Source: Acephala macrosclerotiorum (lineage: Eukaryota; Ascomycota; Leotiomycetes; Helotiales; Mollisiaceae). From it: DNA of 64,000 nucleotides. The DNA lies in NCBI GenBank assembly GCA_014904845.1, contig MU119433.1:26238-90237 (forward strand), written 5' to 3'. Positions within the stretch are counted from its first letter, which is position 1. Each line of letters opens with the position of its first letter. A program made the translations under genes and the position numbers. Of the stretch, positions 37,870 through 52,500 are shown piece after piece. The notes below the pieces were generated by a model, which was not told the origin of the DNA, searched no databases, and saw only the letters and a program-made list of their open reading frames with translations.

Positions 37870-38471
37870 AGGAGCCCCTACACAGGCACCCCGACTTGCT
37901 ACGCAGGCACGGGTGCCTCTGTAGGCCCGAGACGTTTTAACCGAGGCGCTTTGATTGGCTCTTTACATAGGCACCCCCCAATAAGCGAGATTTAGTCGCA
38001 AGCATTATATAGGCACCTTTAATAAGCGAGACTCAAACGCACCCAAAAGACTGCCGCGCTGAGAGTCAAATAATAAAATAAGGGATTAGTTTCGAGCTTA
38101 TTATTTTTATAGTTTAATAGCTATTAAAATTAATATTAATATTAAAATTTATTAGCTATAGTAATGTGTACGCTCAATTTTTACCAGTTCACCGTACAAT
38201 TTATATTCGCGCAAGCGTTGAGATTTGAATAACGACGAGATCTAACTTTATAATTTCCTATTTGGAAAGCGTTAGTAAGATCAAACCGGTCTTCGGGGAC
38301 TAGTCTCGCTGATTAGGGGTGCCTGTATAAGACTAAGTCGAAGTCTCTCGAGGTCGCTTATTGGGGTGCCTGTGTAAAGAGCCAATTAAGGCACTTCGAT
38401 TAAAACGTCTCGGGCCTACAGAGGCACCCGTGCCTGCGTAGGCAAGTCGGGGTGCCTGTGTAGGGGCTCTT
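37870..38471. mobile_element. 602 bp Mutator-like MITE, about 118 bp TIRs, 9 bp target duplication
   Basis: TIRs at about 37870-37989 and 38355-38471 begin ARGAGCCCCTACACAGGC and match over about 118 bp with few differences. TCAGGAAAG is duplicated at 37861-37869 and 38472-38480. Long TIRs with a 9 bp duplication are typical of MULE elements. Each TIR contains spaced copies of a short unit, TAYAYAGGCACC followed by AATAAGCGA, and a further copy lies just inside each TIR (about 37995-38035 and 38300-38340). The core is A+T-rich with no ORF. Confidence 0.9.
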
Positions 38472-38639
38472 TCAGGAAAGAGACTTTGGCCCACCTATTA
38501 GCAGATTAAGCGAGGTGCTAAACCGGCGGAGACTTCACGATCCAAGAGGAGACCAAGGGTCGGGGGCCAAGGTATACGCGGTAGCTATTTGAATAACAGC
38601 TATTAAGTGCTGAGGATCTGTCCCTCATTCTCTTCAGAA

Positions 38640-40509
38640 GCAGATTTGGCTGCGAGTTCATACCTCGAGACGATCACCACGAAGAACGAGTCCTCTTTCC
38701 GAGAGGTTGACTCTACGATTTCTACATCTCAAGTAGACCTTGCTCTTCAATTTCTTCGCAATGGCGACCAAACTGAGGTCATTTATGGTCCACCGAGGAT
38801 CAGGAGAAGCGATATGTGAGGAAGGTTGATTGGATGCTCATTCCCCTTATGGCAGCGACGTACAACCTCCAGTACTTGGACAAGACTATACGTATTCTAT
38901 CACTTTCCTTGCGCTCTTGATCCAGGGACTTGCAGTAAGTAAAGCTCCCATCTCCTGAGTACTCATTCGCTGTCAGTTGTGCCTTGGGAGGTTTGCGTAG
39001 CCCTCAATTGTATCGGTACTAATTGCACAGCTCTAGTGGCGTTGAGAGTCTTGCTTGGGTGCTTTGAATCTGTCGTATCACCGAGTTATGGTAGTCCTGG
39101 CTCGTCGTTCACTTCATAGCTGAGATTTTGGCAGTAGTCTCATCCTGATTACCGCGATGTGGTACAAGAAGAAACGTGAGCATTTCACGCATTCTCTCCG
39201 AAGTGGGGAAGGAGCTCAAAATGCAGGTACGATGACTGACAGATGCAGAACAATCCATGCGGTTTGGGAATCTGGTTTGGAACAGGTGGTCTCGCGATCA
39301 TCGTCGGCTCCTTGTCATCCTTCAAGCTCCAGTATTATGAGGGAAAGACTTTCAAATCCTAGCAAGTAGTGCACACAATACCTCGAAACCTTCCTCGTGC
39401 TAACTCGCCAAGATCATGTACCTCATCTGCGGCGTGGTTACAATCGTCATTGTATTCTGGTGATTCTCTTCCTACCAGACAATCCAATGAGCTCTCGTCT
39501 CAGCGAGGGAAAAGCATCATGCCATCGAACGAGTCCGGAGAAATAAGACAGGTACAGAGAAAAAAGAGGTTAATCGCGCTCAAATGATGGAAGCTTCCCG
39601 AGATCCGCACGTTTGGCTTATCGTTATTCTGATGATCACAGCTAGTGAGATAAATGATGCCTTGAGCAATTATTAGGCTGCTCTGATTAAATCGTAAGTA
39701 TGCCTATCCTTTTCGTCGTTACTAAATTTACTCACAAAATCCCCAGATTTGGATTCACATCCAAAAAAGGTGCCCTTCTTTCCGTCTCGTCGAGCGTCAT
39801 CGATGTTATTGTTAGCTTGAGCAGCTCTTGGATTGCAGGAAGCACGAACTGGAGATTGATGACGCTGATGTGTTATTTCCCTTTCGGGATCACCAGTGCT
39901 TCGTTGATGGCGTTTTTGCCTCCTTCGCAGAAAGCAGGGAAGATGACTGGGCATTACTTCACGAGTATGGTGCCGAGTATGTCCTCCTCTCAGGCAGACT
40001 CGAAAGCGGACATTGATGTCGATAGATACACCGCTCGTATATACGATTGCTGCTGCCAATTGTAAGCTCCGTCGACTTTCTCAAAGAACAGGAGTACTTA
40101 TCAACTGACATCGTAGTCTCCGGACACACCAAAGGGATCACTGTCCACGCTCTGATTCTTATGTGAGTTCCTCCCGGCATCCTGGTAATCGCACCTACCA
40201 ATACCAGCTTTCAGATCGTTCTCAACAGATAACATTATAGGTAGATCCCTTACATTTACTCTCTCAGCCCAACTAACTCCCGCAGTGCCTCTGACCTTCA
40301 TAGGTGCCATAGCACCTGCCTACAAACTAGCAAAGATAGCGATGATAGCCTGTTTCAGCATGTCCCTCTGCCTGGTCATCCTGCGATGTATGTTCAAATG
40401 GGAGGATAAGAGACGAAACGAGAAAGGAGAGGTTGTGCATGTGAGAGACTCGGAATTCATGAATTTGACGGATCGACAGAATGGAGAATACAGGGTCAGT
40501 GCTGTGTGA
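38640..40509 (+). pseudogene. Allantoate/Dal5-type MFS permease pseudogene
   Basis: Pieces of an anion:cation symporter family transporter lie in order in several frames. The first helix entry is RYVRKVDWMLIPLMAATYNLQYLDKT (about 38805-38890). Then come LRVLLGCFESVVSP, WYKKKREHF (39157 on), IWFGTGGLAIIVGS with YYEGKTFKS before a stop, VVTIVIVFW, LFLPDNPMSS, DPHVWLIVILMITA, SFGFTSKKGALLSVSS and a C-terminal FIGAIAPAYKLAKIAM..RCMFKWEDKRRNEKGEV ending at 40509. At least four frame changes and stops remain after allowing for introns. The family imports allantoate, nicotinate or similar anions. Confidence 0.8.
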
Positions 40510-40853
40510 AGTCAATAGATTGCGCTGATTGGTTGTGCTTTATAAAGTGTTCGTTTTGAAGAAAGCGGTTGGTAGGTGGGTGGAGGAGTATGAGTGATCG
40601 AATAAGACTGAGAGGAAAGACCGATGAAGGAGGGGCGGTGAAAGGAGAGACGTGCGACCACTCTCGCTTAATGTTCTAGCTCAAAACAGCTTTATTTATA
40701 TCTTACAAAGCCCAATCACAAATCATCCTCGCAGCAATGTCACTCGAAGCGCTTGTCTTGAACATCACCATTCTCATACCCCTCCTCCTCTTCTATTTTT
40801 TTTTTTGAATCAAGATTCCAGTTAACCTAACCCTCTTGTTCCCGTGCGCTGTC
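40510..40853. other. Spacer between two pseudogenes
   Basis: Nothing recognisable apart from a pyrimidine-rich stretch with T12 near 40795-40806. Confidence 0.4.
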
Positions 40854-40983
40854 TCATGGCCCCTTCCGTCCAGCGTAGAACCGATTAGCGTCTGAGATCA
40901 TCAATGGCACAGGTAAGACGTCATCATCTAAGTAGCTCGAAAGGTCTAGAAGTGCTGATCTGAGCAAGTTCTCATCTGGTATA

Positions 40984-42304
40984 CTGTGGTCTTAGGGTAA
41001 ATAAGTCCACCCCCTGAGGGTTGGGGTGATTCTAGTAGGTTCGGCACGACAGGGGTCTGACACCAATAAAACCAATGCTCCCTGACTACTGCTTTAACTC
41101 ACTCTTGATTCCATTCTGTGAAGATATACTTATTAAAAATGTCAGAATACTCGATTCCAATCCTTAAAACACCAACAAAACACAAAAATCTTACTCGCGA
41201 TGACCGATTGCGAATCTAGACCTTATTTTTCGACGCTGGGTGGACAAAGGACTAAATTGCTTTACAATTACCCTATGTTTCGATTGATCAAATCAAATAT
41301 ACTTTCTCTCATCGCTTCACACTTCAAAAGACACGCTCCGGAAAGCGTCCATTCCTCGGTCCTACAGAAAGGAAACAATTGATTGAATGAGTGTATACCA
41401 GCAAAAAGAATAAAAGGACTTTTTGGTCGCAGATCCTTGGGATCTTTGGCTGGGACTGCAAAGTTTATGCTATTGAGACAGCATTCAGAAAGGAAGGTTT
41501 TGGACGATACACTGCTCTTAAGAAGCCCAAGCTGACAGCTGAGCACGCTAGAATACGGTTGCAATGGGTATATGAGCATTTGAATTGGACAGAAGAGCAG
41601 TGGTTTCGAGTGTTTTGGACAGATGAAACATGGGTAAAGCCTGGCAGACATAAAAAGATTAAAGTGATTAAAAGGAGAGGAGAGGCTCTGCACCCTGATT
41701 GTGTAGAGTCGAAGGTACAGAGGAAAATTGGGTGAATGTTTTGGGGAGGGATCTCAGGTCTTTGGGGGAAAGGACCTGACTTGTTTTGGGAGAAGAGCTG
41801 GGGCACAATTAAGTCAGAGAGCTATTGTGAGCATATTGTGCCTTTGGTGGCAAAGTATGTTAGCAATAAAGGGCTGGTTCTTATGCAGGACAATGCTGGA
41901 GGGCACGCAGCTAGAAATACTCTAGCATTTATAAGAGAAGGAGGCCTAATTCCTATCTTTTGGCCTGCACTTTCACCTGATCTTAATCCTATTGAAACTC
42001 TTTAAAATAGGATCAAAAATATCATCGAAGCAAAAGACCCCGAGATCCATCGGTCTTATCCTAAGCTTAGAGCAGCTATAATTGAGGCTTAAAACGCAGT
42101 CACTAATGAGGAAATTAGAGATTTGATTAGAACTATGCATGAGAGATGTCAAGCTGTGATTGAGGCAGAAGGTTGGCACACAAAATTTTAAGAATTGCAG
42201 TTTAAATTCCATGTCGAGAGCAAGTCAAGTGCATAAAGCGGCATTAGAGTGGGGTGGGTGGCGCCAACCCTCAGGGGGTGGACTTATTTATCCTAAGACC
42301 ACAG
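40984..42304 (+). mobile_element. 1321 bp Tc1/mariner element
   Basis: TIRs CTGTGGTCTTAGGGTAAATA and the complement at the right end match for over 40 bp (about 40984-41025 and 42261-42304). TA is duplicated at 40982-40983 and 42305-42306. It carries one full-length but inactivated transposase frame. Removing it restores the host HET reading frame exactly. Confidence 0.95.
41139..42191 (+). pseudogene. Tc1-like DDE transposase with six nonsense codons
   Basis: A single frame of 350 codons with no frameshift. Helix-turn-helix N-terminus, then catalytic VFWTDETW, VLMQDNAGGHAA and SPDLNPIETL give a D,D34-type triad. Stops lie at 41217 (TAG), 41253 (TAA), 41388 (TGA), 41733 (TGA), 42003 (TAA) and 42090 (TAA). 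Each sits where Gln or Trp is expected (for example EW, GWMFWGG, ETLW), as C to T or G to A change would give. The element is non-autonomous. Confidence 0.93.
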
Positions 42305-43533
42305 TATCGGGGAATGGGAAGATTATTTCATCGACAGCATCGAAATAGTTTTTCTTCCCTGAGCCGGATTGATCCGCAGCAAGGGCGCGGAGAGGGAAAG
42401 AAAGAATCCAGTTGAACAGCCCACGAATCCACCATTCTTAGGGGTAGCGCCTTCAAGATGAACATCGTTGAACTTGACGATTTTAATTGGGCCCCAATTA
42501 GCTGTGTTTTCGATAACAGCAAGAGGATGATACGTTGCTCCACTGAGAGGCGCCCACGACCAGCTCGGAGCTAGATAACTTGACGGATTCTTCAACTTGC
42601 CGGTCTCGCCATCATCCGTCCCCTCAGCTGCCCAGAGAAGACCGCTTGGCATACCTTGCCACCAGATCCCGGCGGTTGCTGCACCCGGCGATATATCGGA
42701 AATCTTTGACACAACTCCTGCGATCAAGGGTTATTTGTCGGTATCGTACGTCGGATTCCTGTTCACGAATCCCAAAAGCAGTTTAGCAGTTTGTACCATT
42801 CTCCGAAAGGCCAGGTGTGAGCATGCGCTGACGGCTTCGGCCAGAGGTCCTCAAGTTTGTAGATTCGGCCTCCGTTATTGATGTCTCGCCAGCGCTCATG
42901 AAGACCTGCTTTGGAGCACTCCCAACCTGATTCTTTGGTGTTGAATCTGAGGACGTGCTTTGGGAGTAACGCTTCTTGGAGAGTCCAGGCGCGGAGATTG
43001 AGGGGCTCCGTGTAGACTGCTGCCGGCGAGATTTGAGAATACAGGCACTTCGAGTTCTGTCTTCCGCAGGTAGGATTGTGACGAACGACCACTCGAGGTA
43101 ATTATCTCGAGTGAGTGGTATGACGCCTCTCTTTGCTTGAAAAGGCCTTCGTCGTCGCCAGCCGCGTTGGATGCGGATATTGTTATGTAGGAGTTTGCGT
43201 ACGTAGTATACGCCGGCCATTTGGCCTGCTTCGCGTTTCTTGTCCTCGGCGTGGCCTTGTACGAAGCATGATACATACCGAGTCGACGTCATTAAGATTT
43301 TAGTTCCATCTCCAAGCCACTCGCCAATCTGACCACTCATGGCGCACATAAAAGTAAAAGTAAAAGTAAAATCCGGCTAAGCAAGGTTAGGTAAGGTTAG
43401 ATTAGATAAGCCGTACCCCTCATCGCCAAACTGGCACAAAACTTTTCCAGAAAATTCAAACGAAACACAATTTTCCCCGCTGCCATTCCATTCTACAGAC
43501 ACGACGAACGCTCCGCAGAAGACGCTCCTCGAG

Positions 43534-45387
<1,854 letters not shown>

Positions 45388-46030
45388 CACCTTCTGCCCC
45401 AGGCGGCTGAAAGTCATGAGACATCAAGTCACGGGCAAGTATGTTACGCTTTATGAAGGAATGTATTTGATTCTTTCCTAGTTGCATGCATGGGTTGGAG
45501 GAGTATGGCGAATAAGGATAGCATAAAAGCAAAATGCAATCGAATTCATGGAGCCCTACCAGAGGAAACATTGAAACTCTTCCTTGTTGTACCAGCGTGA
45601 TCAACTGTTGGTATATCCTCCGAGGCTCAAAAGCCAATTTCCTACCTCGGCGGCCTCGGTTTCTTTTCGGTATCAACAGCTTTTTCAGAATCTAGTTTGT
45701 GAAATTCATCTCGTAATTGTCACACTATAGCCTTTGACTTCTCGGGAGGCTGGGCCTTTTGATAGTGACGGAATCCGGGGAGGTCGGCTACTTGAAGGAT
45801 TGAGGTCCATTTTAATATCCACCCACCGGGTTATTATCGAAAGACCGATTTCTCTGCAAATTAGCTTTCCAAAATTCGAAACGGTAGATTGACATAGCAT
45901 AGTACGTTCTGCCTGGCTAACCACTCAAGGTCGAATCAAATTTCTGTACCATCGCCCTCCCCTGGCCCCTTGAAATATCCTCTTAAAGAGCAGGCTGAGC
46001 TTGCCGAGCGCTGAGCGTTGAGCGTATCTA
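45388..46030. other. Intergenic region downstream of homocitrate synthase
   Basis: No gene seen; ORFs on the minus strand (for example 45314-45676) are shadows of the synthase and its 3' region. Confidence 0.4.
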
Positions 46031-47165
46031 CTGATTGAGGCAACTCGTCATGTATGATCATCCATTCATAACAAGACTCGCAAATCCAGGTGCTGTTGTG
46101 GCAAAATTTCCTCGCGATCTTTGCATCAGTAAGGAGCGGGTCATAATTGCAATGCTAGCAAAGCCCACGCCTAGCTCGTAGAATTGCATCAGAGGGAATA
46201 CCCCATAGTGCCGCATCCAAGCCCAACAACAGCTGCAAAGTGACCCGTGGCCGTGAGTCTCCATGAGAAGTTCTTTGTAACACACGCACGTTATTCGCTT
46301 CTCAGGCCGTGGGGCTTTAGGATATCCGCTGTAGTCAAGTGATCTCGATTTTAGTCTTTGTCGATAGCATGAAGGACAGACAAATGCATCAAAATCTTTC
46401 CAACGTCTCATCCCGCCATTCTTCTTCTTGGGAAAGGCATTAGTACAATCCTTGCACGTGGTAGGTCCTGGGCCCCGACGAAGTGTTGAAATTTAGCCAT
46501 TGCTCCATGCACGCTGATATCATGCTTAGCAGTGTCTCAAGCCGTTTATTATATGCCCGATAAGGGTGCCGTTTGGAGTCTTCCTGGACGATTTTGCTGC
46601 ATTCGAAATTCTAGCAGCATGTGATCTGCTCTATGAGCTTAGCCATTTTCAACGTCCCTGGTTTCAGCCTTTGTAAGTGCGCTGCGCTCAAGGCCGTAGC
46701 AAGGTCTACAAATCCAAGTCTTGCCAGACAAGCATCGATTGATAGCACCACTTGGTAGAGTCGTAAAGTTCTTCTTGCATCTTGGACAAATCCCTTCGAC
46801 TCTATTTCTCAACGGCATCATTTTCTTGAACGACAGGAGCTGCACTGCTGGATGTCATGCTGTAGTGGCTTTCCCTAAAGTATTGTTGTGAGAGAGCAGT
46901 CATCACAAATCCACTTCTGAAGAATCTCGTCGAATATCCACTTTCTGATTTCCCGTAGGCAAATCATACACTTCCTGTTGTTTGACCTTAATATTGTTCT
47001 TGGCAGAAGTTTGTGCTGAGAGATTTCATCCTGTGGTGGGTTTTTGCCAGTGACTGTTTTGTAGTCGAAACACAGCTGACGGGCGAAGGGGCCTTGGTAG
47101 GGTCTTTCGATTGGAAGGAAGTGTGTGTGAATCTTGGCCATGTCATATCGCATGAAACGCATTTA
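46030..47165 (-). pseudogene. Decayed gene with repeated Cys4 (CxxC..CxxC) zinc-ribbon-like units
   Basis: On the minus strand at least four units of the form C-x2-C-x(17-22)-C-x2-C follow each other in different frames. They are 46970-46896 (CMIC..WICDDC), 46788-46701 (CPRC..WICRPC), 46456-46367 (CKDC..FVCPSC) and 46160-46071 (C-stop-HC..WICESC). A fifth, weaker unit (CVC..CSCC) lies near 46280. The second Cys pair is nearly always preceded by Trp-Ile or Phe-Val. Stops and frame changes separate the units. They resemble GATA-like or transposon zinc ribbons, but I cannot name the family. Minus-strand frames up to about 48240 may be the rest of the gene. Confidence 0.4.
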
Positions 47166-49505
47166 TGGCTGCGCAGATAGCCACATTAGCGTGGAATCCA
47201 GTCTGTCATAATGACTAGATCTGGTTGAGACCTTGCCCGAGCCAGGACGCAGGCTGCATCACACTCGAAAACCTTCGTAAGAGTTCTAGATACCAATCAT
47301 TGGCACGATGGGGTAGCATAGGTTGCACAAATCCACTGACCCTGGGGCCAATTGTCCCGAGACGGACTTGAAAAAACCCTTCGTATGCGAGGATAAGATT
47401 TCTCGACATTCCTTGGTGCGAGGTTATCCAAAGAGCACGAGCATGGACCACTGACTCTTCCTGCTTGGTGGCTTTATCGATAGCAAGTTTTGGGGGCTGG
47501 TTGGTTGTTTTCTGAGAACTGCACCCCTCCTACCGCCGTAGTAAGGCCCCCTTTCCACGAAGATGCCGACCCCATATAAGGCTTGGCCATTTTCTTTTCT
47601 CTTTGCTTCCGATTGTCGATTCCTCATGTCCCCTGATAGCTCAAACTCCACTCGGTTTCGTCGGTCCTTAGATGTGTTATTGAAGCTTCCACAACGAGAA
47701 CATAGTTCCCGGCCTTGGTCAGATCGTCTTTCGGAAGCCTTGGAAGTGGAAGAATATCCGAGACCAGGAAAGAAGGGGACCTAGCGTAAGTAATGTTGAT
47801 GCAGGAAGTATGCTGATGAGATCGTTCGCAAAAGACCATTTCCTTCACGATATTCTTTCTCACGAAGCTCTTGAAGACTTCATCTCCATAGAGATCTATC
47901 CGATCCTTTTGATCGCCCCCGTACATCTCTAGACCTCGAACCAATTTTGCCAGATCACAATGACTAGCTTAAGAACTCAAGCTCGTCACGTGGTAAGGAG
48001 TCTGCATCGGCCTTGTATGTTAGAGAAAGCTCTGAATTTGACGAAGCAAGTACGTTGAACCTGGCGGTTCAGCTCGTTTGTCACAACGAAACCATATCTA
48101 ATGTCGTTGGCTTCATCATTGCGGTTTAAGTTGGGTCTATTTGGCCGTAGTACCATGTCTGTTGGCAGGACGAGGAAAATGTACGACTTGCTTGAAAATA
48201 GAGAATTTCGATAAATAGACTGTATAGCATTTATCAACTTCGGTTCTCGAAAGGCTGAGCCAGAACCCTACGTCAATCGAAACACTGCACGAAGATCGAA
48301 CGCTCTCTCCCTATTGGATAATTGGGGGCGGAAAGAAGAAAAACAGATTTGGGAAGATGTTGCATTCTCGAGGCACATACTTTGATCTTTCTTGGAAGGC
48401 TTGCTCTTGTCCCTTGTCCCCTTCCAGAACGAAAAATCGCGAATTGGAAAATTGAGCTAAATAGTCGTCCGTAACATACAAAGGACACCTCCACAATGGT
48501 GTGTCTTGTAATTATCACTAGGATTTACAAGACTTCGCTTCTATCGGCTGAACATTGCAACTACCAACCTTCAACCCGACGCTCGATTATTGGACGAACT
48601 TCGTCGTGATCCGAAGGAGGGGTTTGCTTGCGTTCGTAAGCGTCACGGAGAACTCTCTCCTATTACGATTGCATCCATGCCCCGCATCTAGCACAAGCGG
48701 CACACACACGAGGAATCTGAGAAAGGACGAAAACAGCGCGTTGAAGAGTGTTGACTGAGGAACACCTTGCCTCCTTGCCAATGAGAGTAACAGATATATA
48801 TTTAGTTAGGACCCTCAGCCTCTTGAACGCTCTTGTGAACTTTGTTTAAGGTTGCTGTCTATCTTGAAGCCAAGCCGCCGGGATACCTTGACAGGATTCA
48901 AAGACGGATGCACGGCCCAGCAGCGCCTCGTGGCCAATCATGCGCGTCTCTTATCTTCGCCAGCCTTGTGACTAAGCCAGCGCACATGGGTTCGCATTCG
49001 TCGATTGTCTTCATTTCCTGGGCCTTGCCTCACTCGATACCCGGCAAGACAAAGAAGCCGGAATTCCCAACAACTACGATACAAGCAACGGTTCGTGCCT
49101 GCCGTGGGACTGCCTCTAGATTGCACCTGCGAGGTCTCGAACACTTTAATGTACGTCATCAAGCGAACACGCTAGTTACTCCCATCAGAACCGTTAACGA
49201 AGCCTCTCTAGTGCTGTCCTACTTGTCCAGACTGCTCCGAACTCGATTAGCAACCTCTACGAATATTGGAAGGAGTGTACGGTTATGCTGATCCGATCCC
49301 TCCGCGTCTAACGTTTGGCGGCAGAATCGGAAGAAACTCTTAAAACCGAAGATTTCTCCCATCTCCTTTTTGGAGAAACGCACACTGCGGATGGCATCAT
49401 CACTAGCGGCCGATATTGAATTTGGTGGGAGCTGAGGCGGAATCACTGCTGCACAGTCGAAGATACCACGAACGCCGCGGATGGCGTCTTGCGACTGACG
49501 ATTTA
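47166..49505. other. Unassigned stretch upstream of FMP27
   Basis: Several short minus-strand frames (47215-47451, 47624-47944, 47986-48237) could be further debris of the Cys-rich gene; I recognise none. About 48800-49505 is the promoter and 5' region of FMP27; the FMP27 frame is open from 49416 but lacks an ATG before 49506. Confidence 0.35.
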
Positions 49506-52500
49506 ATGGCGCTTTTGAATCCTACCTTCATATTCGGCGTAATCGTCCTCGCATACCTATCGTCCTTTATCCTCTTCGCCGTACTTCGAATAATCACTGG
49601 CATATCCATCCAGCGCATTGGGTACTTCTCTTTAAGGAGGCTTGCATATACACCTAAAGATGGCGTGAAGATAGAGATACGGGGCCTGGGTCTGAATCTG
49701 CACCGTCCAACCTTTGCGCAACCAACATGGCTGAGCATTGTCCTGACTGAGTTGGCAATCACTGTGGACCTGAAGGCTGTGAATGGAGAGAAGGCTGGCG
49801 ACGCCGACTTGGAAGATGGGCAAGAAGATGATGGAGAACCAGTGGAGGTCAAACAGCTGCAGAAGCCCTCGTCGCGAAGGGCAAGCTTCAGCCCACCTCG
49901 AAGCAAGAGCTGGGAACGACTTACTAGCCTCAAAGAACGGATAAAGCGCCTGCACCGAAATATAAACTGGATACGAATGGTGGATGTTGTGGCCTCGAAT
50001 TCCTCGTTGACCTTGGTCGATGTGGGCCAGGTTCAGATTGGAAGCTTCACAATGGCGGTGGATACACGGCGCAAGATGGTGGATAGGGGCAGGCTTTTCT
50101 CCCATGTCAAGACCCCCAAGAAAGAACAGCGACCTGCGGAATGGATGATCACGGCCCGCAGTGTATTATTTACTCCGGATGGATGCGATTCGTTGGAGAT
50201 TCTGGACCACGCGACACTCAATATCCATGGGCTATTGTACAAGGAACTGGATGGGTTACGAGATGCGGCCATTTCGTTGAAACTGGGGCGTGTGCATATA
50301 CCCTACGACGATATGGTTATGTGTATTAATCGATATGAGAGCTGCCAGAAACAATATTCCTGGGAACGACGGGCTTCTGCGCAGGAAATTTCGGTCAAGG
50401 ATCTAATTGAGGAACTCGACAGACCTGGGAGTCGACAGGAGAAACTTGCTCAGGCTGTCTCGGATTCGAAGGAGTTTGTGAGCTCAATCCTTCGCGGCAT
50501 CAAGGAGGTCCAGTTTGCCGTTAGCTTCGTGGGGTTCACCAAGAAGATTAGTTCCGTTCAGCCTCATGGTTCACCTATTTACTTTAATGCATCCATGAAG
50601 GAGGTTGGCATCGACTTGCACAGACTGGATCCAAAATCTCCAGCACATCGGATGTACTTCTCGTCTAAAGATATTGCTCACCAAGCTCTTGTGGCAGCAC
50701 TCTCGATTGCGATTGGGGTTGACGATGGACAGGGCAAATCAGATCGATTGATATATATTCCAATGGCAACCACGACTATAAGGACGACACTACCATCAAA
50801 AACGGTCGAAGTCGTCCAAGACAATAGTGCGGCTGAACGAAATGCTAATATTCTCTTCGCCAACGTGGTCATCACTTCACCATCTGTTGATCTGGACCCC
50901 AAACACCTACCTCTTGTTCTGGCTGCCATGCAGCCAAAGCCGAAGGCGAGAAAGGACCAACAGCAGCACATTCTCATCTCGAGACTCCTTCCAAAGTCGA
51001 ATGTCAAGATTTCCATGCATGAGCCTGTTATTCGCGTGGCTCTCCCTCCCGTGGAGCAGGACGCCGCAGAGGATGACTTCGATTTGATCATTTCTTCCAT
51101 CTCGTCGATCTCCCTCGATATTGAGTCTTCTCATTCAGCGGTTGGAGAGCTACACTACAGCCTTGCATCTACATTGAGACTTCAATCGCACGAACTGTAC
51201 TATCAGACGACATCTGGTGCTCATTACGACCTGCTCCAGACAGAGTCATTGGAGCTGAAAGCTCAGCTTAGCGCCAATCCAGAAGTATATGTCGTGGCCA
51301 CAGGAAACCTGCAAACCTTCTCCATTCACATGATTCGACCTGAGATTAGCGATGGTGTTCGTCAAATCGTTCGCCAACTACGGCTCAATGTTGAACCAAC
51401 GAAGAAGGCACGGGTAAGGACGTCCCGTGATCCAAACTTTATCAGAGCGATACCTGACTGGTTATTGCATTTCCAACTCCAAGGATCTGATTTCAGTGCC
51501 GAAGTTGCTGGCGTCGATGAAGATATCTCAGATGATACGCGAGGCGTTGCTTTGCAATTGAGCTCATGGACGGCCGAATATCGGGCCCAGAAAGCCGAGG
51601 CTGTGGAAAGGAAATCCTCTCGACGGAGGACTGCCAGTAGATCCCTGACTCCAGATCCGGACCTATTCCTCAAGATGCCTCAGTCGCCAAGGAAAAAGCA
51701 TGCCCAGCACCCTACGGATGGACGTCGCTTAGCTATCCACGTACGAGGCCTCGATGCATTCGTCGTCGAGTCTACAGAGAAGTGGGAGTCAGAGCCTTTC
51801 ATCGCGATGCCCCGCTTTGAAGTTGCTCTATCAACATCGAGTGACAATCAGGGCCCTGTATTCCATGTGAACTCACATGTGAAGTCCCTTCTCGTGCAAT
51901 ACTCACTCTACCGTCATTATGCGGCGGGAGTTGCGACAACTGTGCTTAGGAAAGCTTTCGTTCGCACAAGAGCTGATGAAGAAGAAGCGGAAAAGGCACG
52001 AGCCGCAGCCACAGTATTCGGTGAATCTGATTACCTCTCACCCGTCAAATCACCAGAAGATTTCTATACTCGGGATGGATCTGGATATCCTTTTACCACG
52101 CCCGAACTGGTCACTGTTGATTTTAGATCAACCTTGGTACAAGTGAAAGCCCAGATGCCTTCGGATCCAAAAATGATGTTACAGATCTATGGTCTCGAAG
52201 CTGGTCGGCATAGATGGTCGCCTCCATTCTTTCATGCTAAATTAGCACGGCTTTACGCTGAAGCTCCCAAGATGAGGCATGTCTGGGCAAGAATTGTGAG
52301 TGTCAAGGGCTTGAGAACCGACCTGCGCCAACATAGGCGAAAATCTAGCACAGGAGAAATGCACGAGGAAAAGATTATCGATTTGAACTCGGAGGCTATC
52401 AGGTTGGCCGTCCCACATCAGCTTGTCATACACAAGATCTTTGACAACTTCATCAACACATTGAAGTCTGTTCAACAGCTTCATCACCGATTCGTGACAG

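Larger units (their letters stand above)
40854..43349 (-). pseudogene. HET-domain (heterokaryon incompatibility-like) pseudogene with Tc1 insertion
   Basis: Reads on the minus strand. AGQMAGVY and NSYITISASNAAGDDEGLF (about 43200) are followed by PLNLRAWTLQEALLPKHVLRF (about 42970), the HET signature. Then WYKLLN, AGVVSKISD, GLLWAAEG and APSWSWAPLSG follow in other frames, with a stop and frame changes near 42740-42770 and 42350. The C-terminus FDAVDEIIFPFPD continues, after removal of the Tc1 element and one TA, as IPDENLLRSALLDLSSYLDD to a stop at 40854. The N-terminal part of the domain is missing. HET proteins act in non-self recognition; this copy is dead. Confidence 0.85.

Noticed and set aside
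41790..41810. AAGAGCTGGGGCAC, similar to the same TIR
   Set aside because: Encodes part of the Tc1 transposase (EKSWGT); coding coincidence.
43350..43410. AAAAGT repeats followed by GGTTAGGTAAGGTTAG, reminiscent of telomere repeats
   Set aside because: Only two or three imperfect units; too short to call an interstitial telomere.
49905..49925. AAGAGCTGGGAACG, similar to the TIR of the GGTACC element
   Set aside because: Lies within the conserved FMP27 coding frame (SKSWERL), with no second arm or duplication; a chance match.
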